This document shows, piece after piece, positions 27,506 to 38,705 of a stretch of 64,000 bases of DNA. The DNA is taken from the IMG/VR virus record IMGVR_UViG_3300031787_000004, positions 124,001 through 188,000 of that record; one strand, written 5' to 3'. A model generated the notes under the pieces. It saw only the letters and a list, made by a program, of their open reading frames with translations. It ran no database searches and was not told the origin of the DNA. This DNA comes from a virus. Position 1 is the first letter of the stretch. Every line of letters begins with the position of its first letter. Both the position numbers and the translations under genes were made by a program.

Positions 27506-30500
27506 TTAATCCATTTTAAAGTATACAACGTCTCCATCGTATAGTCCTAATTCGGACATAAGTTTCGGTGACATACCCATACCAATCTCGGTAGACTTCG
27601 GTCCTCTACTAATTGGACCTTCAACCACTATTGAACCAACAGTTTTGTCTAATTGGTAATTAGGATTTACTGTTAATTGAGTATTGTTTTTAGGGTTCTT
27701 AAATGTTGTTTTAGCAGTTTTTATAACATCATTAGTAATGGTTCTTGACAATTGAAAATCCACATTATAGAATTTATAACTTGAATCCTTAACGTCAGAC
27801 CATGTAATTCCGTTTGTGAGATTAAATCCTTGTGCGTCATCTATTGGGTATTTTTCTCCACCCATTTTATATACAATAGTTCTAAACCATTCCTCATTAC
27901 CGTTTCTAACTTTTTGTATTAGACGAGTTTCATTATATCCATTATATGGTACACCAAATCTGTTAATACCAACTTCTTGAATAACCGTTTCACCCTGTAT
28001 ATTTTTACCTTGTCTGTCCGTAACATATGGTATTCCTTGGTATATAACTTCTTGGTCGGTGTCGGTATCGTTAGCGGCTCTCTGTTTGATTTTAGCAATA
28101 GCTTTTGCTTGAATTTTATCAAATAGAATTCGATAACTTGCAACAAATGAGTCTTTAGGGTCAGGTAATGAAGTATATGGTATTCGTGTTCCTGAAAAAC
28201 TTGTTGAGATGTTATTACCCTTGATTTGATGAGAAACCTCAGTAATCCAATATGAACCCCTAAACATAGGTATGTTTTTTAAGTAAAAGAACATTGTTGG
28301 TTGAATCATAACGTTACCCATGGCAGTTACACCACATTTATATGATGCTTGTTTATAATAATCGAATAAACTTGTGTCTACATTATGAACACCAGCACCT
28401 GAAGCCGACCTTGATAGATTTTCTAAAACTTGAAAAGACTCTGATGTATTTTTTAGTGTACTTTGGTCTAATGTAACTCCTTTGAATATACCTTGATTTT
28501 GGTCACCAAAACTCACCTCAAACGCAACTACCCTATTAGATTTTGATAAATCGTTTTGTGAGAAACCTTCTAATGATGTTATTAATAATGGGTTTGGAGT
28601 TTGTCCACCAATATAAAAACTATCGTCAACAAACTTATACGCCTTACTATTGGACATATCAATTCTTTTCGATGTTTGTCCAACTAATTGTATGATAACT
28701 TTTGGTGTCGCCTCTTGATAATCAACCTCTAAGAATGTACCAAATAAAGTTGATGCCACTTTTTTTGATGGTGTTATTTTATTCTTATTTGTCAAGTTAT
28801 TACCATAAAAATTTATATAGGCAGGTAACGCTCTCATATCTAATCCAGTACCTTGTATTATCATAGAAATGGCGTTGTACAAAGGAAGTTTAGAGTTGTT
28901 TGGGTCCAATAAAGGTGTAAACTTATCTATGTTTAAATAAAATTTATCACCAATGTCTCTATTGGCTTTGTCTAAGAATAAAAATTCCTCAAGTAACAAA
29001 CGTTGACCAATTGAATTACCGGCGGTCCATTTATCGTTAAATGATTTGAAAGTGTTATACAATTCTAACTTTGTTTGAGTTGAATTGTAACCTCTAAACA
29101 TATCAATACTAGCAGCAGGATTACCCGTGGCGTTACTCGTTAAATTACCTAATAATGGTAAAAGTGTATTCAAATACAAAGCAAGTCTAGCTTCAGCCCC
29201 TTTTGGAACATTTGTTCCACCTGTATTTTTAAGTATTATTGAATCTTGTAAATAAGTTAAAAACGCGGCTTTGGTGTTGGTTCCTCCCGCTTTTCGATAT
29301 CCACCATATATTTGAGCCAACGGCCTATGTTTTTTTATGTTATCTTCAGTTAATTTAACGTCCAATAAACTAAAGAAATTAACATAGTAACTATCAATAT
29401 CTTCACCAATATATAATTTAATAAAATTAAGATTTGGGGTTGTTAAATCTGAAGCACTGAAAGGTTGTGGTTTATAAGTTGTCAAAGACTTATAAGGTTG
29501 AACCGCTGTCAAACCATATAAAGAATTGGCATCAATTTCTTTTGGGTTTGCTAACGTAAATTTTATTAAGTTGTTAGCACTTAATATATCTGTAGTGATA
29601 GATTCAGCGTTTCTTTTTTGTCTTTCTTTTAATGTGTTACCAATTAATAAATCAATATCATTACTATCATCGTCTTTCTTTTCAACAACGGATAATTTCT
29701 TTAACATATCTTGGAATTTAGGATAACTAATATTCCTAAAAATGTTATACGGTATTTCTTCATTTATTTTTTCACTAGCAAAATCAAGAAAGAAACTTTC
29801 AAAATACTCAAGTATTTGAGGGCTAAATGTACCGATTAAATCTAACGCCTTTTTGTAATTAGTTGATATTGAATATGTGTTACCTGTTGTCCTAAAATAA
29901 TCGTACGGACTTGGGAACGTTTGTCCACTAAAACTAGTTGAAAGAGTGTCGTTTAGGTACCAAAGTGTTTTAAATGTCAACTCCTCAGCTACTGTGAATG
30001 TGTTACTATTGGATATGTCACTATTTTTATGTCCCCCAAGAGATGGTAATAAAGTGTAGTTTTTGTCTGAGGTTATGTATTTGGAATTATCCATAACCAC
30101 GTCCCAATAATTCATACCGCTTTTTTGTGTAACCCTATGTAATAATTTACCCGATGTACTTGTGGAAGAATATGAAACATTACCTAAAGTTATATCATAA
30201 GTTGCATAGTCATTTACTATTTGACTGTACACAGTTTGATAGAACGGTCTAATACCTGCATTAGTGTAACCAGTATATGTAACACCTGAAGTTGAACCTG
30301 ATGATGTGGAAATTTTTGGTACTATATCAAAGGTCACATATTCATCATAAACAGCAAATACTGTGGCACCTGTTAGTCCTGTAAGTGGAGTTTGTGAAAT
30401 TGTAAATCCTGTAGTACTTGTAATATTTGTAATGTACGTATTCGGCGCTGTTTGTCCTGTACCAGCAATAACCGTAACGGTCATTCCTGTTTGTAGTCCT

Positions 30501-33500
30501 ATTGTACTTGGTACATTAATCGTAGTACCACTACTACTTGCGTTTGTTGATGTGTATGTTATTAGTGCACCATTATTATCAAATAGGGTTTTACCTGTTA
30601 ATGGTTTTGTAACATAGCTTGAATTTACACATCCATTCAAAATATCGTAACCATCTATTAAGTGTGTTTTATATCTATGATAAATTGAACCCCATTTTAA
30701 CATTAAATGATATGGTATAAAATGTGTAGACGATACTTCTCTAAATAAAGAAGATGTTAATATTGACTGACCTCCAAATGTTATTTGTTCATCTAAATCA
30801 ATGAAAGGTAATGAGTTTAATAACAAATACGATGAACCAGCGTACTTACCTCGTAAAGTTGATTTATTAAAATCATTAAATAATTGATTATGAAAATATG
30901 GTGTGTTTAATATTGAGGTTGTGTTTCCTGTAACATTAATCGTATTTTTAAAAAAGTCAGTGCTGTCTGCTGATGGTTTAACCCATGATTTAGATTCTAT
31001 TGGTGAACATATAAAACCTTGAGAACTGTTAACTTTTAAAATGCCATTAAATTTAAAATTATCTCTTGTGAAATTTGTTTTACCTAAATAATTCAAATAT
31101 GTTGTTGAATTGAAGGGGTATATGTCTGTCCTGTATGTTTCAGGTTCGTAATCAATTAAAATTTTATTTAAATCATCTTCTTTTAAATCACCCGTAGGGT
31201 TAGTTGCTGTCTCGTCATATTTTTCAAATTTAAATGGTTCGTCAATGACTGAAGATATATAATTGGTTGTTGGTAGATGGTCTTTAAAATAATTGAATCT
31301 TTCATATGGTGATAATCCAGGTAGATATCCATCATAAACCGTAGTGGTCTTAGGTGTCCCATCTTCATTTTTTTGAATAACACCGTTTTCTCTTAATTCT
31401 GTTTTTGTAACAGGAGCAATTAATTGGTCTTTATTGGTTATTTTTTTTGCTAACTCAATAATATCGTTATCGTCTTTTATTAATTCTTGAATATTTTTAA
31501 ATTCTTCATTGGCCAACTGTCTAATCATTTGGTCATTAAAAGAATCAAACAATGTTGAATACAGTGCTCTTTCGTACAATTCGTAAACAAATCCCGCGTA
31601 ACTTTTATCAATAAATGGTATAGATTCATTTATAACGTCAATACCTGATAAGTCTTCAATTTTTTGATTTTCAGTATTTGAATCAAAAACATAATTTACA
31701 TCATTTCTTGTGGGTTCCCCATTTACGTTTGTTTCTACCCTATTGGTTACAATTTTAATATACTCTTCAATAAAGTCAATTTCAGGCCAAAGGGTTTTGT
31801 CATAAGATTTTAATTTGTGAACTAATTCTTCATCACCGGGATACGCAATTACATTTTGTTTACCACCACCTTGGGGTTTTTTTACTTCAGGCCATGGATA
31901 TATGTTTTCACCTTTTGATTCTTTTGATAAATTTGTTAAAGTCTTTTTTCTATTATTAGCAGCATCAAAAGCCTTGTTATGAACATCTTTCATTAACCTA
32001 ATAAAAACCTCAGCATTAGCTAATAAAACCGCAAACATATTTCTTACGGTTGGTTCGAATCCAAATCCATATTCTTTACTTTTGATGACCTTATTCATTT
32101 CTGATTCAACATCATCTTCGACTTTTTTTCTTTGTTCCTCAAATGATTTTCTTATTTGAAAAATGTCTTCAAAAATTCCATCAATATGTACAACTACTTT
32201 TTTATCATTAAGAACTTTATAATATGAACTTACGTTTTTAACATTCCTAATTGAAATCCTTTTGAAGTCTCCACTTGTTTGATTTAATAGTTCTTGAGTT
32301 AAAAGTTTGGTTTTACCCATAGCGGCATTGAAACTAGATAAAAGGAGTTCAAGAGCACCCGCTCCGTTACCTAATATATGTTTTGTCTCTGTCTTATCTT
32401 TCGCGTTCAAATAAAACCATAAATCACTAATTGTTTCATTATTGGTTGCAGTTTTAGTAAATGATGTATATTCTTGTGATAGATATTGTTTACCCCAAGC
32501 CTTAATTGAATTTTCAAAATCATTGAGAAGGGTGTCCATTTCTTTTATACCAGAAAAGACATCCATACTGACTTTACTAAAAATTTGTTGTTCAAGTATT
32601 TTATCAAGAGTTTCAGCGATGTAACCAATTTCTTTTAGGGTACGAACAGGAAAACCTTTTGGGATTAAACCTTTTTGTTCGTATTGTCTATACACCGATT
32701 TTAATATCGTATAACCTCTTGATGATTGTTTTACTCTTTTTTCATATAATCCTGTACTTTCATTAAATTTTGTATTGTCTTTTTCTTCGACCAAAAACAT
32801 ATAAGGGCAGTTGATAATTGCAGACAATGGGATATCGTTTAACCATGCAAAAGTTGAACCAACAAACTTTGTTGTTATTTCAAAATTACCATTAGATTCA
32901 TTAAATCTCGATTTAAAATCGGTCATATGTAATCTATAACGAATGGCTTTACCGTAGTAACCTTTAACTGTTAAATAAAAAATTGGCCACGGTAAATGGA
33001 AGAAAGCTCGATAAGGTGAGTTTTCAGAAGATTCGAAAAGAGTTTTACCTCTTACGTCAACAAAGTTTATAGTGATTTGTGGAACAAAGTTGGCACCTTT
33101 TACGTCAATATTAATTGAATCAATACCAAAAGATTGTCCTGTTGGGTCTTTGAATTGGTCCTCACCGAATGTTACGTCATATCCATCTTTATATGTAGAT
33201 TCTTGACCCTGAATTGGTTTGGGAACAAAAGCGTCAGTCCATGTGGCATCAAAGTTCCCATCACCACTTGCGTTTCTTAAAAAATTGAGATTACCTTTTG
33301 CAACTTGAGTTAGTGTATTTCCTACGTTATCGTCAGCAATAAGAGTCGTTCTTGGAATCAAATCAGCTTCCAAGTTCACATACATGACTAAGTTTTCTTG
33401 TTTATGTCCTCTTGGTTGAACTTCTCCGTTTGCATCAACAACACTATTTGGGTCAACATAAATAAGATTGTTTTGGTCAACTTTTACAAGTATGTTTTCA

Positions 33501-33529
33501 TTATTTGGGTAATCATTATTGCTCGCCAT
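27506..33529 (-). CDS. Giant baseplate hub protein (gp27-like)
   Basis: 2007 residues. The N-terminal 250 residues include SINIDVKGANFVPQITINFV and YLTVKGYYGKAIRYRLHM, beta-rich segments like those at the start of large hub proteins of T4-like phages. Residues 1725-1785 (GNVMIQPTMFFYLKNIPMFRGSYWITEVSHQI and TSFSGTRIPY) match the pattern shared by gp27/gpD-type hub barrels, where a fixed turn G-Y-I--V-H-I ends the second barrel. The C-terminal 60 residues (ISRGPKSTEIGMGMSPKLM then LGLYDGDVVYF) look like a small beta-barrel of double-psi type. T4 gp27 is far shorter, so extra domains are inserted. No lysozyme domain was recognised. The start overlaps the gp53-like stop by 14 bases. Confidence 0.6.
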   Translation of the reverse strand: MASNNDYPNNENILVKVDQNNLIYVDPNSVVDANGEVQPRGHKQENLVMYVNLEADLIPRTTLIADDNVGNTLTQVAKGNLNFLRNASGDGNFDATWTDAFVPKPIQGQESTYKDGYDVTFGEDQFKDPTGQSFGIDSINIDVKGANFVPQITINFVDVRGKTLFESSENSPYRAFFHLPWPIFYLTVKGYYGKAIRYRLHMTDFKSRFNESNGNFEITTKFVGSTFAWLNDIPLSAIINCPYMFLVEEKDNTKFNESTGLYEKRVKQSSRGYTILKSVYRQYEQKGLIPKGFPVRTLKEIGYIAETLDKILEQQIFSKVSMDVFSGIKEMDTLLNDFENSIKAWGKQYLSQEYTSFTKTATNNETISDLWFYLNAKDKTETKHILGNGAGALELLLSSFNAAMGKTKLLTQELLNQTSGDFKRISIRNVKNVSSYYKVLNDKKVVVHIDGIFEDIFQIRKSFEEQRKKVEDDVESEMNKVIKSKEYGFGFEPTVRNMFAVLLANAEVFIRLMKDVHNKAFDAANNRKKTLTNLSKESKGENIYPWPEVKKPQGGGKQNVIAYPGDEELVHKLKSYDKTLWPEIDFIEEYIKIVTNRVETNVNGEPTRNDVNYVFDSNTENQKIEDLSGIDVINESIPFIDKSYAGFVYELYERALYSTLFDSFNDQMIRQLANEEFKNIQELIKDDNDIIELAKKITNKDQLIAPVTKTELRENGVIQKNEDGTPKTTTVYDGYLPGLSPYERFNYFKDHLPTTNYISSVIDEPFKFEKYDETATNPTGDLKEDDLNKILIDYEPETYRTDIYPFNSTTYLNYLGKTNFTRDNFKFNGILKVNSSQGFICSPIESKSWVKPSADSTDFFKNTINVTGNTTSILNTPYFHNQLFNDFNKSTLRGKYAGSSYLLLNSLPFIDLDEQITFGGQSILTSSLFREVSSTHFIPYHLMLKWGSIYHRYKTHLIDGYDILNGCVNSSYVTKPLTGKTLFDNNGALITYTSTNASSSGTTINVPSTIGLQTGMTVTVIAGTGQTAPNTYITNITSTTGFTISQTPLTGLTGATVFAVYDEYVTFDIVPKISTSSGSTSGVTYTGYTNAGIRPFYQTVYSQIVNDYATYDITLGNVSYSSTSTSGKLLHRVTQKSGMNYWDVVMDNSKYITSDKNYTLLPSLGGHKNSDISNSNTFTVAEELTFKTLWYLNDTLSTSFSGQTFPSPYDYFRTTGNTYSISTNYKKALDLIGTFSPQILEYFESFFLDFASEKINEEIPYNIFRNISYPKFQDMLKKLSVVEKKDDDSNDIDLLIGNTLKERQKRNAESITTDILSANNLIKFTLANPKEIDANSLYGLTAVQPYKSLTTYKPQPFSASDLTTPNLNFIKLYIGEDIDSYYVNFFSLLDVKLTEDNIKKHRPLAQIYGGYRKAGGTNTKAAFLTYLQDSIILKNTGGTNVPKGAEARLALYLNTLLPLLGNLTSNATGNPAASIDMFRGYNSTQTKLELYNTFKSFNDKWTAGNSIGQRLLLEEFLFLDKANRDIGDKFYLNIDKFTPLLDPNNSKLPLYNAISMIIQGTGLDMRALPAYINFYGNNLTNKNKITPSKKVASTLFGTFLEVDYQEATPKVIIQLVGQTSKRIDMSNSKAYKFVDDSFYIGGQTPNPLLITSLEGFSQNDLSKSNRVVAFEVSFGDQNQGIFKGVTLDQSTLKNTSESFQVLENLSRSASGAGVHNVDTSLFDYYKQASYKCGVTAMGNVMIQPTMFFYLKNIPMFRGSYWITEVSHQIKGNNISTSFSGTRIPYTSLPDPKDSFVASYRILFDKIQAKAIAKIKQRAANDTDTDQEVIYQGIPYVTDRQGKNIQGETVIQEVGINRFGVPYNGYNETRLIQKVRNGNEEWFRTIVYKMGGEKYPIDDAQGFNLTNGITWSDVKDSSYKFYNVDFQLSRTITNDVIKTAKTTFKNPKNNTQLTVNPNYQLDKTVGSIVVEGPISRGPKSTEIGMGMSPKLMSELGLYDGDVVYFKMD

Positions 33530-33842
33530 AATATAGGTTATACAATTCTACACTTCTTTTATAATCTTGTAAAGACGTTGTGAGAGGAAAAGGTATTCTA
33601 ATAACAAAATTATCAGGTATCTGAAATTCAACACTACCAGCGGTTGGATTTGCTTGTAATATTAACCAACCAAATACTGGTGAACCATAATAATCTTGAG
33701 ATATCTTATCGAATCTATCTCTACCTTTTTTATAAAACATATATCTGTCAGAAGGTTTTATTGGGATTTCAATACCTGGTACAATCCTAAATTTACCATC
33801 TTCAACAAAAAACTGATATCTATCAAAATACTGTCTACTCAT
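33516..33842 (-). CDS. gp53: Baseplate wedge protein, gp53-like (LysM-type)
   Basis: 108 residues. The central part (DRFDKISQDYYGSPVFGWLILQANP) has the LysM-like pattern D.I...YYG.P...W.I..AN found in gp53-family and other tail LysM proteins, followed by GS-FQIPDNFVIRIPFP. T4 gp53 is 196 residues; this is a minimal version. In the wedge it joins neighbouring wedges around the hub. It starts in a TAATG overlap with the 1611-residue gene and its end overlaps the hub gene by 14 bases. Confidence 0.75.
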   Translation of the reverse strand: MSRQYFDRYQFFVEDGKFRIVPGIEIPIKPSDRYMFYKKGRDRFDKISQDYYGSPVFGWLILQANPTAGSVEFQIPDNFVIRIPFPLTTSLQDYKRSVELYNLYYGEQ

Positions 33843-36800
33843 TATTGTGGTCTATAATAATTTAATTTATCTTTTACTTCGTTTGATGTTGAAAAGATTT
33901 GGTTCGCTTCATCTATTATTGTTTGGTTTGTTTCATCTGTTGTGGATGAAATTCCAAACTTAATTTCTTTATCACTTTTCCTTTTTTTGAATTTGGTTAA
34001 TTTAAATTTCTTTTCTTCTGGTTTTTCAACAAATTTATTTAATCTCTTTTTCAATTGATTTTTTAGAGGGTCTTTATATAACGAAGGGTCTTTTAGCTCT
34101 GATATAAATGCATCTACTTTATCGTATAACAATTGTTTCATCATAAATTCAAAATCCGCCGATTGTATTGTTGGATTTAAAAATGTAATATTGGTAGATA
34201 GACCATCAACTAATTTCGGTGCATTTGTCTCAATATAATCAATACAGGTACTATATTCATTATATAATAAATCAGAAGTAAATCCACTAATTGCCACAGA
34301 TTTAACAACACTGTCTTGTACTGTTGAATCCTTACCATTTTTAATAACGAAATTAACTCTATCTAAATCAGATATTAGTTGGTTTCTTGATTTTTCAAGT
34401 TCATCTAATATTTGAGTGGAAACGGTAAGTTCATTTATTTTATTTTCAATTATCTCTTTAGTTATAAAATCTTTTAATTTAACATTCGTATCTGTAAGTA
34501 TTGAGCCGGTCATTTCTTTATTAAAACCAACCATATCAACTAAATAAGTTGATGATGAATTGTTAAGAAAATTAGCTAATCCTGTTTTTAATCCAGTTGT
34601 GTAAACTGTTAATTCTTGTGTCTTTTTATATAAACCAAGTAATGATAATGTTTTACCCGGTGTTGGTGATGTTGAGGTGTAAATGTCGTATTGATTTATT
34701 GGTCTATATTCACCCTTAAATAAAAGAGCGGTAATATCTTTACCGTATTTTGTATAAACTTTGTTATACGTGTCTTGGTACTTATCAAAATAACTTTCTG
34801 TTGAGGCGAAGACGGATTTAATTATGTCCGTATATTTTATACTGTTACCATCAAGGGCTCCCATATAATTTCCACCTTTTACATTTTTAGTATTTTGAGA
34901 TTGATTGGTTTTGTTAATGGCATTACCATAAGTTTTGTTCAAATCTTCTAAAAATTCACGAGTAAATTCTTCGGCCTTCTTACCACCGATTGTTTCATTT
35001 GTTGCAATTGACCTTTCATCGTACATTTCGGTGTTGGCATAAAAATTAGATGATAGAGCGTTTTGAAGTCGTTCAACAGGTTTTGAAAGACCTTGACCAC
35101 CAATAAAGTTTATCGATAGTGTGACCGAAGCAATCATTGGTTGTACACCAATACCTTCAGGGTTTAAATCCCACAATATTTGACCTCCGTCATCAAAAGA
35201 TATGTTCACATCTCTAATGACTATTTTTGAATGGTAAAAATCACCGATTCTTAATACACAAACAGGTGGTGGACCAAAAGAGGTATTTCTTGCTCTAACA
35301 TCCGAATCTTCTGATATACCTTTAATTGGTATGGTATCACCCGGTCTTATACATTGTTGTAAAAATGTAAGTCTCGCATTTAAACCTTCAGGTGTTGTTG
35401 AGTGAAACGCGGGATGAAAATATTTTAATTTTTCTTTAAGTGATGAAAAAACAACAGGGTCACTATCTTCTAATTTTTTAAAGTAAAAACATTCAGATAG
35501 TGTTTTTGCAATGATTCTTTTTAATGGGTCAATTGCCGGTTTCCTTGTTGGTGGATTTACAACAACTTGTCCATTTTCCTCAATTTTTGTTATGGGTGGT
35601 TGTGGTGCGGGTGTTTCGGGTTGTTTCTTCTCTGATTTATTATTGTACTTTAAAGACATTGCAGTTTGTCTACAATAGAACGCAATTGGTGAGTATTGTT
35701 TTAATTTTGGTACTCTAACGAAATCTTTATTAACACAATCTTTATCAGGTTGGGTTCCAGTTAATGTTTCACCATAATTGACCGATTCTACAATAATTTT
35801 AGTATCATGTTCAAAACCAAAATCTTTTGTACTATATTCTTTTACAATTACAATAGGTTCTCCTTTTTGAATTATTTCTTTGTCGTTATCAGAATTATTT
35901 TTATTTACTAAATTTAAATTTGTTGGCCATTTTATTTGCCATTCTTTTTTTCCTCCGACAGCCGATAATCTATCAAAAATATCTTGAATTACGGAGTGAC
36001 TTCTTCTTAGTGATAATCTTTCGTTGTAATCATTGGTTGCAACTGATGAACATGAAGATAAAATTTGAAATCTAATTGTTTCCGCTGTTTTACCAGATAT
36101 GTCTGATATTAAACTATTTAAACTAGATTCATATTTATTAAATGACACATCGGCTTCATCAAAATAATCACCGATTTTTGTTTTTTGAGCATCAATGTCG
36201 GATTGTGTTATAACGTGATTAGCATCACCAAAAATAAAAGATTTTTCTGTTTTTACTTGAGTGTCTGTTTGAGACAAACCAGTTAAAGTATTTAACGCGG
36301 CACCTAATTCATTAATATAAGCTTGTTTTTGGTCTTTGTAAGCTTTGTATAATTGTGTATAATTTTGTGTGGTATCAACTTTATCTCTTGGTCCCGGTAT
36401 ATCGTTTTCATACTTTAATTTAATTATAACCTCATCAACAGCTTTAGAATCTGCTTCGTTACCTTGTGTTGTTGTGTTTGTTGGTGTTGTTTCTGTTGGA
36501 TACTCAGTGGTTACCTTATATTGTTTGATAGTTTCGGGGTCTTGTCCTTGATTTAAGAAACTTTGAATTAGTTTTATATCGTTTGTATCTAATTGAGCGA
36601 ATCTTCTGATTAATGCGTAGAAATCTAATTCCTCACACCCCGCAAAAAATGCGTTGATATAATTTTCCGATTCTTCATCGGACATTCCTTTAAAGTATTC
36701 TCTAACCAATAAATTTAAAATACTTGGGTGGTCCACTACAACCTTAAATGATAATTGACCGCTTCTAGAAGTATCTTGATAAGTATATATTGGTTCAGGT

Positions 36801-38677
36801 CTACCTAAAAACGTATTGTCTTGCCATCTAGCTTGGTTGTTCTCGCTAACTTTCAAATCATACGGAGGAAACCACATAACCCTACCTCCATTATTACCTC
36901 TCTCACAGAATGGTAAATCATTGTATGTGAAACCAGGTGTATTAGATGTTCTCCATGCTAAGTTCTCAATTGAGAACATATATTTTTTAGCGTAAAATCC
37001 ATCACCTGTGGGTGATTCAAATATGTTTGTTGAATTCTTTGCACCAAATGAGTTTTTAAAACTATTTTTTGCATCATAGTTTCCGCTTGACATTGGTGCG
37101 ATATTAATATTCCAAGGTCTGCTCTCACCACCCATTACACTATCATCAAATTTTCTGATATTAGCGGTTCTTTTCATTGTGTCTGAATAGTTCATATAAG
37201 ACCTATCTTTGGTCCACACCCTACAATATTCAGCACCTGTTTCTTGTTTATACTTGTCAACAAATTTAATTGCGGAACCTCGAGACAACATACTGTCACC
37301 TTCTTTAAAAATTCTACTTGTTTGGTCAATAACATTACCAACGTGTGTTCTTGTGGCTTGACCATCTTTAGGCATTGAATCCAAGATTTCTTGAGTTTTA
37401 CCCAAAATTGAATCTTCTCTAAATCCGTATTTTGTTGAAATTGAATTGTTGTACGTATCACTTTCTCTTGATTGGAATTCCTCGTTCCATAATCCAATTT
37501 TGTTTTGTGAGTTCTTACTAATCCACGTCAGTTTACCACTAATTGGTCCACCTTGGGAAATATTTCTTTGTCTCTCGAATAACGCGGCTTGTACCGGGTC
37601 AAACATTAAACTTAAGAAGTAACTACTTTTAACCATGTTGTCATTAAAGTCTGACATGGTATATTTCACGTCTTCACTTCTATCGTCTCCAATATATGCG
37701 ACACCTTTTGGTGCTTCTAATCCTAAAACAGTTTTTACCCCTTGAGCAAAACTATTCGCAAAATTGAAAATTTTTGATGACTGTTGTGACCTCGCTGTTG
37801 TTGTATAATTTGGAGCATATGTTGAATATGTTAATTGGTCAAATAATATTTGTTTCTGACCCTCTCCCATGTATTCAATCATTAAATCGGAAGGTTTTCT
37901 TCCGAGTTTAGGTCTTCTTTGAATACCAACTAAACTTCCTAAAACACCAGTAACGTCTTGTAAAATAGCGCCGGCTTCTGTTTTTGGTGTTGGTCTATTT
38001 TCAATAGGGTTTCTTGGGTTGGTTAAATAATCGCCAGGTATTTCACTAAAAGGGAATTCAATACCTGCAACTGTTTGAAGAAAATCAACACCCTTTCCTA
38101 ATAAACTTTTAGCAACGGTAATCTTATAATTTTTTTCAACTAAAGGTTCTCTACCTGTAACAATATTAATTGCAGTCGCGGTATTTCCACCTAACGCATC
38201 TAACGCCCTAACCCTACCTAATGTTGCGGATTCCAAATTTTGTTGTAATCTAGCAAAGACAGGTCCTTGTTTGTTTTCTCTAATGTTTTGTGTGGCGAAT
38301 TTCATTAACCTCGAATCACTATCGAAGTTTTGGCCCGCCATAATACTAATTAAATTTGTTGTTTGGGGTTCGAATGAATTTACATATCCAGCTGGATTTA
38401 TACCACCTAATAATAAAGCTAAAGACGGTAAAGATGTGTCAGTATATTCTTCAATTGTGTTATTGGGTGGAACATATAAATTGATAAAATTTTGTCCAAA
38501 ATAAACCGCCCAATTTGTTTTAACGTCACCGGGGTCGACATTAGCAAAATTATTTAGATTCTGAACACTATAATTCGCATCCGTGAACGTTTGAGGTCCA
38601 TTCGGTCTATTCAGAGTTTTTGAAATTAAAAAGTCCCTGAAAGTTTTGGTGTTATTAAAATCTAAATATGTTGGCAT
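33842..38677 (-). CDS. Giant tail-tube/baseplate adaptor protein (gp48/gp54 or Pvc7-like)
   Basis: 1611 residues. Around residues 600-690 the pattern MWFPPYDLKVSENNQARW, PEPIYTYQDTSRSGQLSFKV, DHPSILNLLV and later FFAGCEELDFYAL resembles the CIS-tube/LysM domain that caps the tube at the baseplate in contractile injection systems. Residues 1110-1195 (LTFLQQCIRPGDT, then PPVCVLRIGDFYHSKIVIRD and WDLNPEGIGVQPMIASVTLS) complete the same fold (cargo-interface strand pair). The rest is coiled or low-complexity, with a lysine-rich C-terminus. T4 uses separate gp48 and gp54, so this may be a fused or expanded version. The gp53-like gene follows with one-base overlap. Confidence 0.5.
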   Translation of the reverse strand: MPTYLDFNNTKTFRDFLISKTLNRPNGPQTFTDANYSVQNLNNFANVDPGDVKTNWAVYFGQNFINLYVPPNNTIEEYTDTSLPSLALLLGGINPAGYVNSFEPQTTNLISIMAGQNFDSDSRLMKFATQNIRENKQGPVFARLQQNLESATLGRVRALDALGGNTATAINIVTGREPLVEKNYKITVAKSLLGKGVDFLQTVAGIEFPFSEIPGDYLTNPRNPIENRPTPKTEAGAILQDVTGVLGSLVGIQRRPKLGRKPSDLMIEYMGEGQKQILFDQLTYSTYAPNYTTTARSQQSSKIFNFANSFAQGVKTVLGLEAPKGVAYIGDDRSEDVKYTMSDFNDNMVKSSYFLSLMFDPVQAALFERQRNISQGGPISGKLTWISKNSQNKIGLWNEEFQSRESDTYNNSISTKYGFREDSILGKTQEILDSMPKDGQATRTHVGNVIDQTSRIFKEGDSMLSRGSAIKFVDKYKQETGAEYCRVWTKDRSYMNYSDTMKRTANIRKFDDSVMGGESRPWNINIAPMSSGNYDAKNSFKNSFGAKNSTNIFESPTGDGFYAKKYMFSIENLAWRTSNTPGFTYNDLPFCERGNNGGRVMWFPPYDLKVSENNQARWQDNTFLGRPEPIYTYQDTSRSGQLSFKVVVDHPSILNLLVREYFKGMSDEESENYINAFFAGCEELDFYALIRRFAQLDTNDIKLIQSFLNQGQDPETIKQYKVTTEYPTETTPTNTTTQGNEADSKAVDEVIIKLKYENDIPGPRDKVDTTQNYTQLYKAYKDQKQAYINELGAALNTLTGLSQTDTQVKTEKSFIFGDANHVITQSDIDAQKTKIGDYFDEADVSFNKYESSLNSLISDISGKTAETIRFQILSSCSSVATNDYNERLSLRRSHSVIQDIFDRLSAVGGKKEWQIKWPTNLNLVNKNNSDNDKEIIQKGEPIVIVKEYSTKDFGFEHDTKIIVESVNYGETLTGTQPDKDCVNKDFVRVPKLKQYSPIAFYCRQTAMSLKYNNKSEKKQPETPAPQPPITKIEENGQVVVNPPTRKPAIDPLKRIIAKTLSECFYFKKLEDSDPVVFSSLKEKLKYFHPAFHSTTPEGLNARLTFLQQCIRPGDTIPIKGISEDSDVRARNTSFGPPPVCVLRIGDFYHSKIVIRDVNISFDDGGQILWDLNPEGIGVQPMIASVTLSINFIGGQGLSKPVERLQNALSSNFYANTEMYDERSIATNETIGGKKAEEFTREFLEDLNKTYGNAINKTNQSQNTKNVKGGNYMGALDGNSIKYTDIIKSVFASTESYFDKYQDTYNKVYTKYGKDITALLFKGEYRPINQYDIYTSTSPTPGKTLSLLGLYKKTQELTVYTTGLKTGLANFLNNSSSTYLVDMVGFNKEMTGSILTDTNVKLKDFITKEIIENKINELTVSTQILDELEKSRNQLISDLDRVNFVIKNGKDSTVQDSVVKSVAISGFTSDLLYNEYSTCIDYIETNAPKLVDGLSTNITFLNPTIQSADFEFMMKQLLYDKVDAFISELKDPSLYKDPLKNQLKKRLNKFVEKPEEKKFKLTKFKKRKSDKEIKFGISSTTDETNQTIIDEANQIFSTSNEVKDKLNYYRPQ

Positions 38678-38684
38678 TTATATT

Positions 38685-38692
38685 ATAAATAG
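38685..38692 (-). promoter_or_regulatory. TATTTATA motif before the 1611-residue gene
   Basis: Minus-strand TATTTATA, 6 bases before the ATG at 38677, preceded by TC. In a 28-base gap after the tape measure gene. Confidence 0.45.
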
Positions 38693-38705
38693 AAACTTTT
38701 TAATT

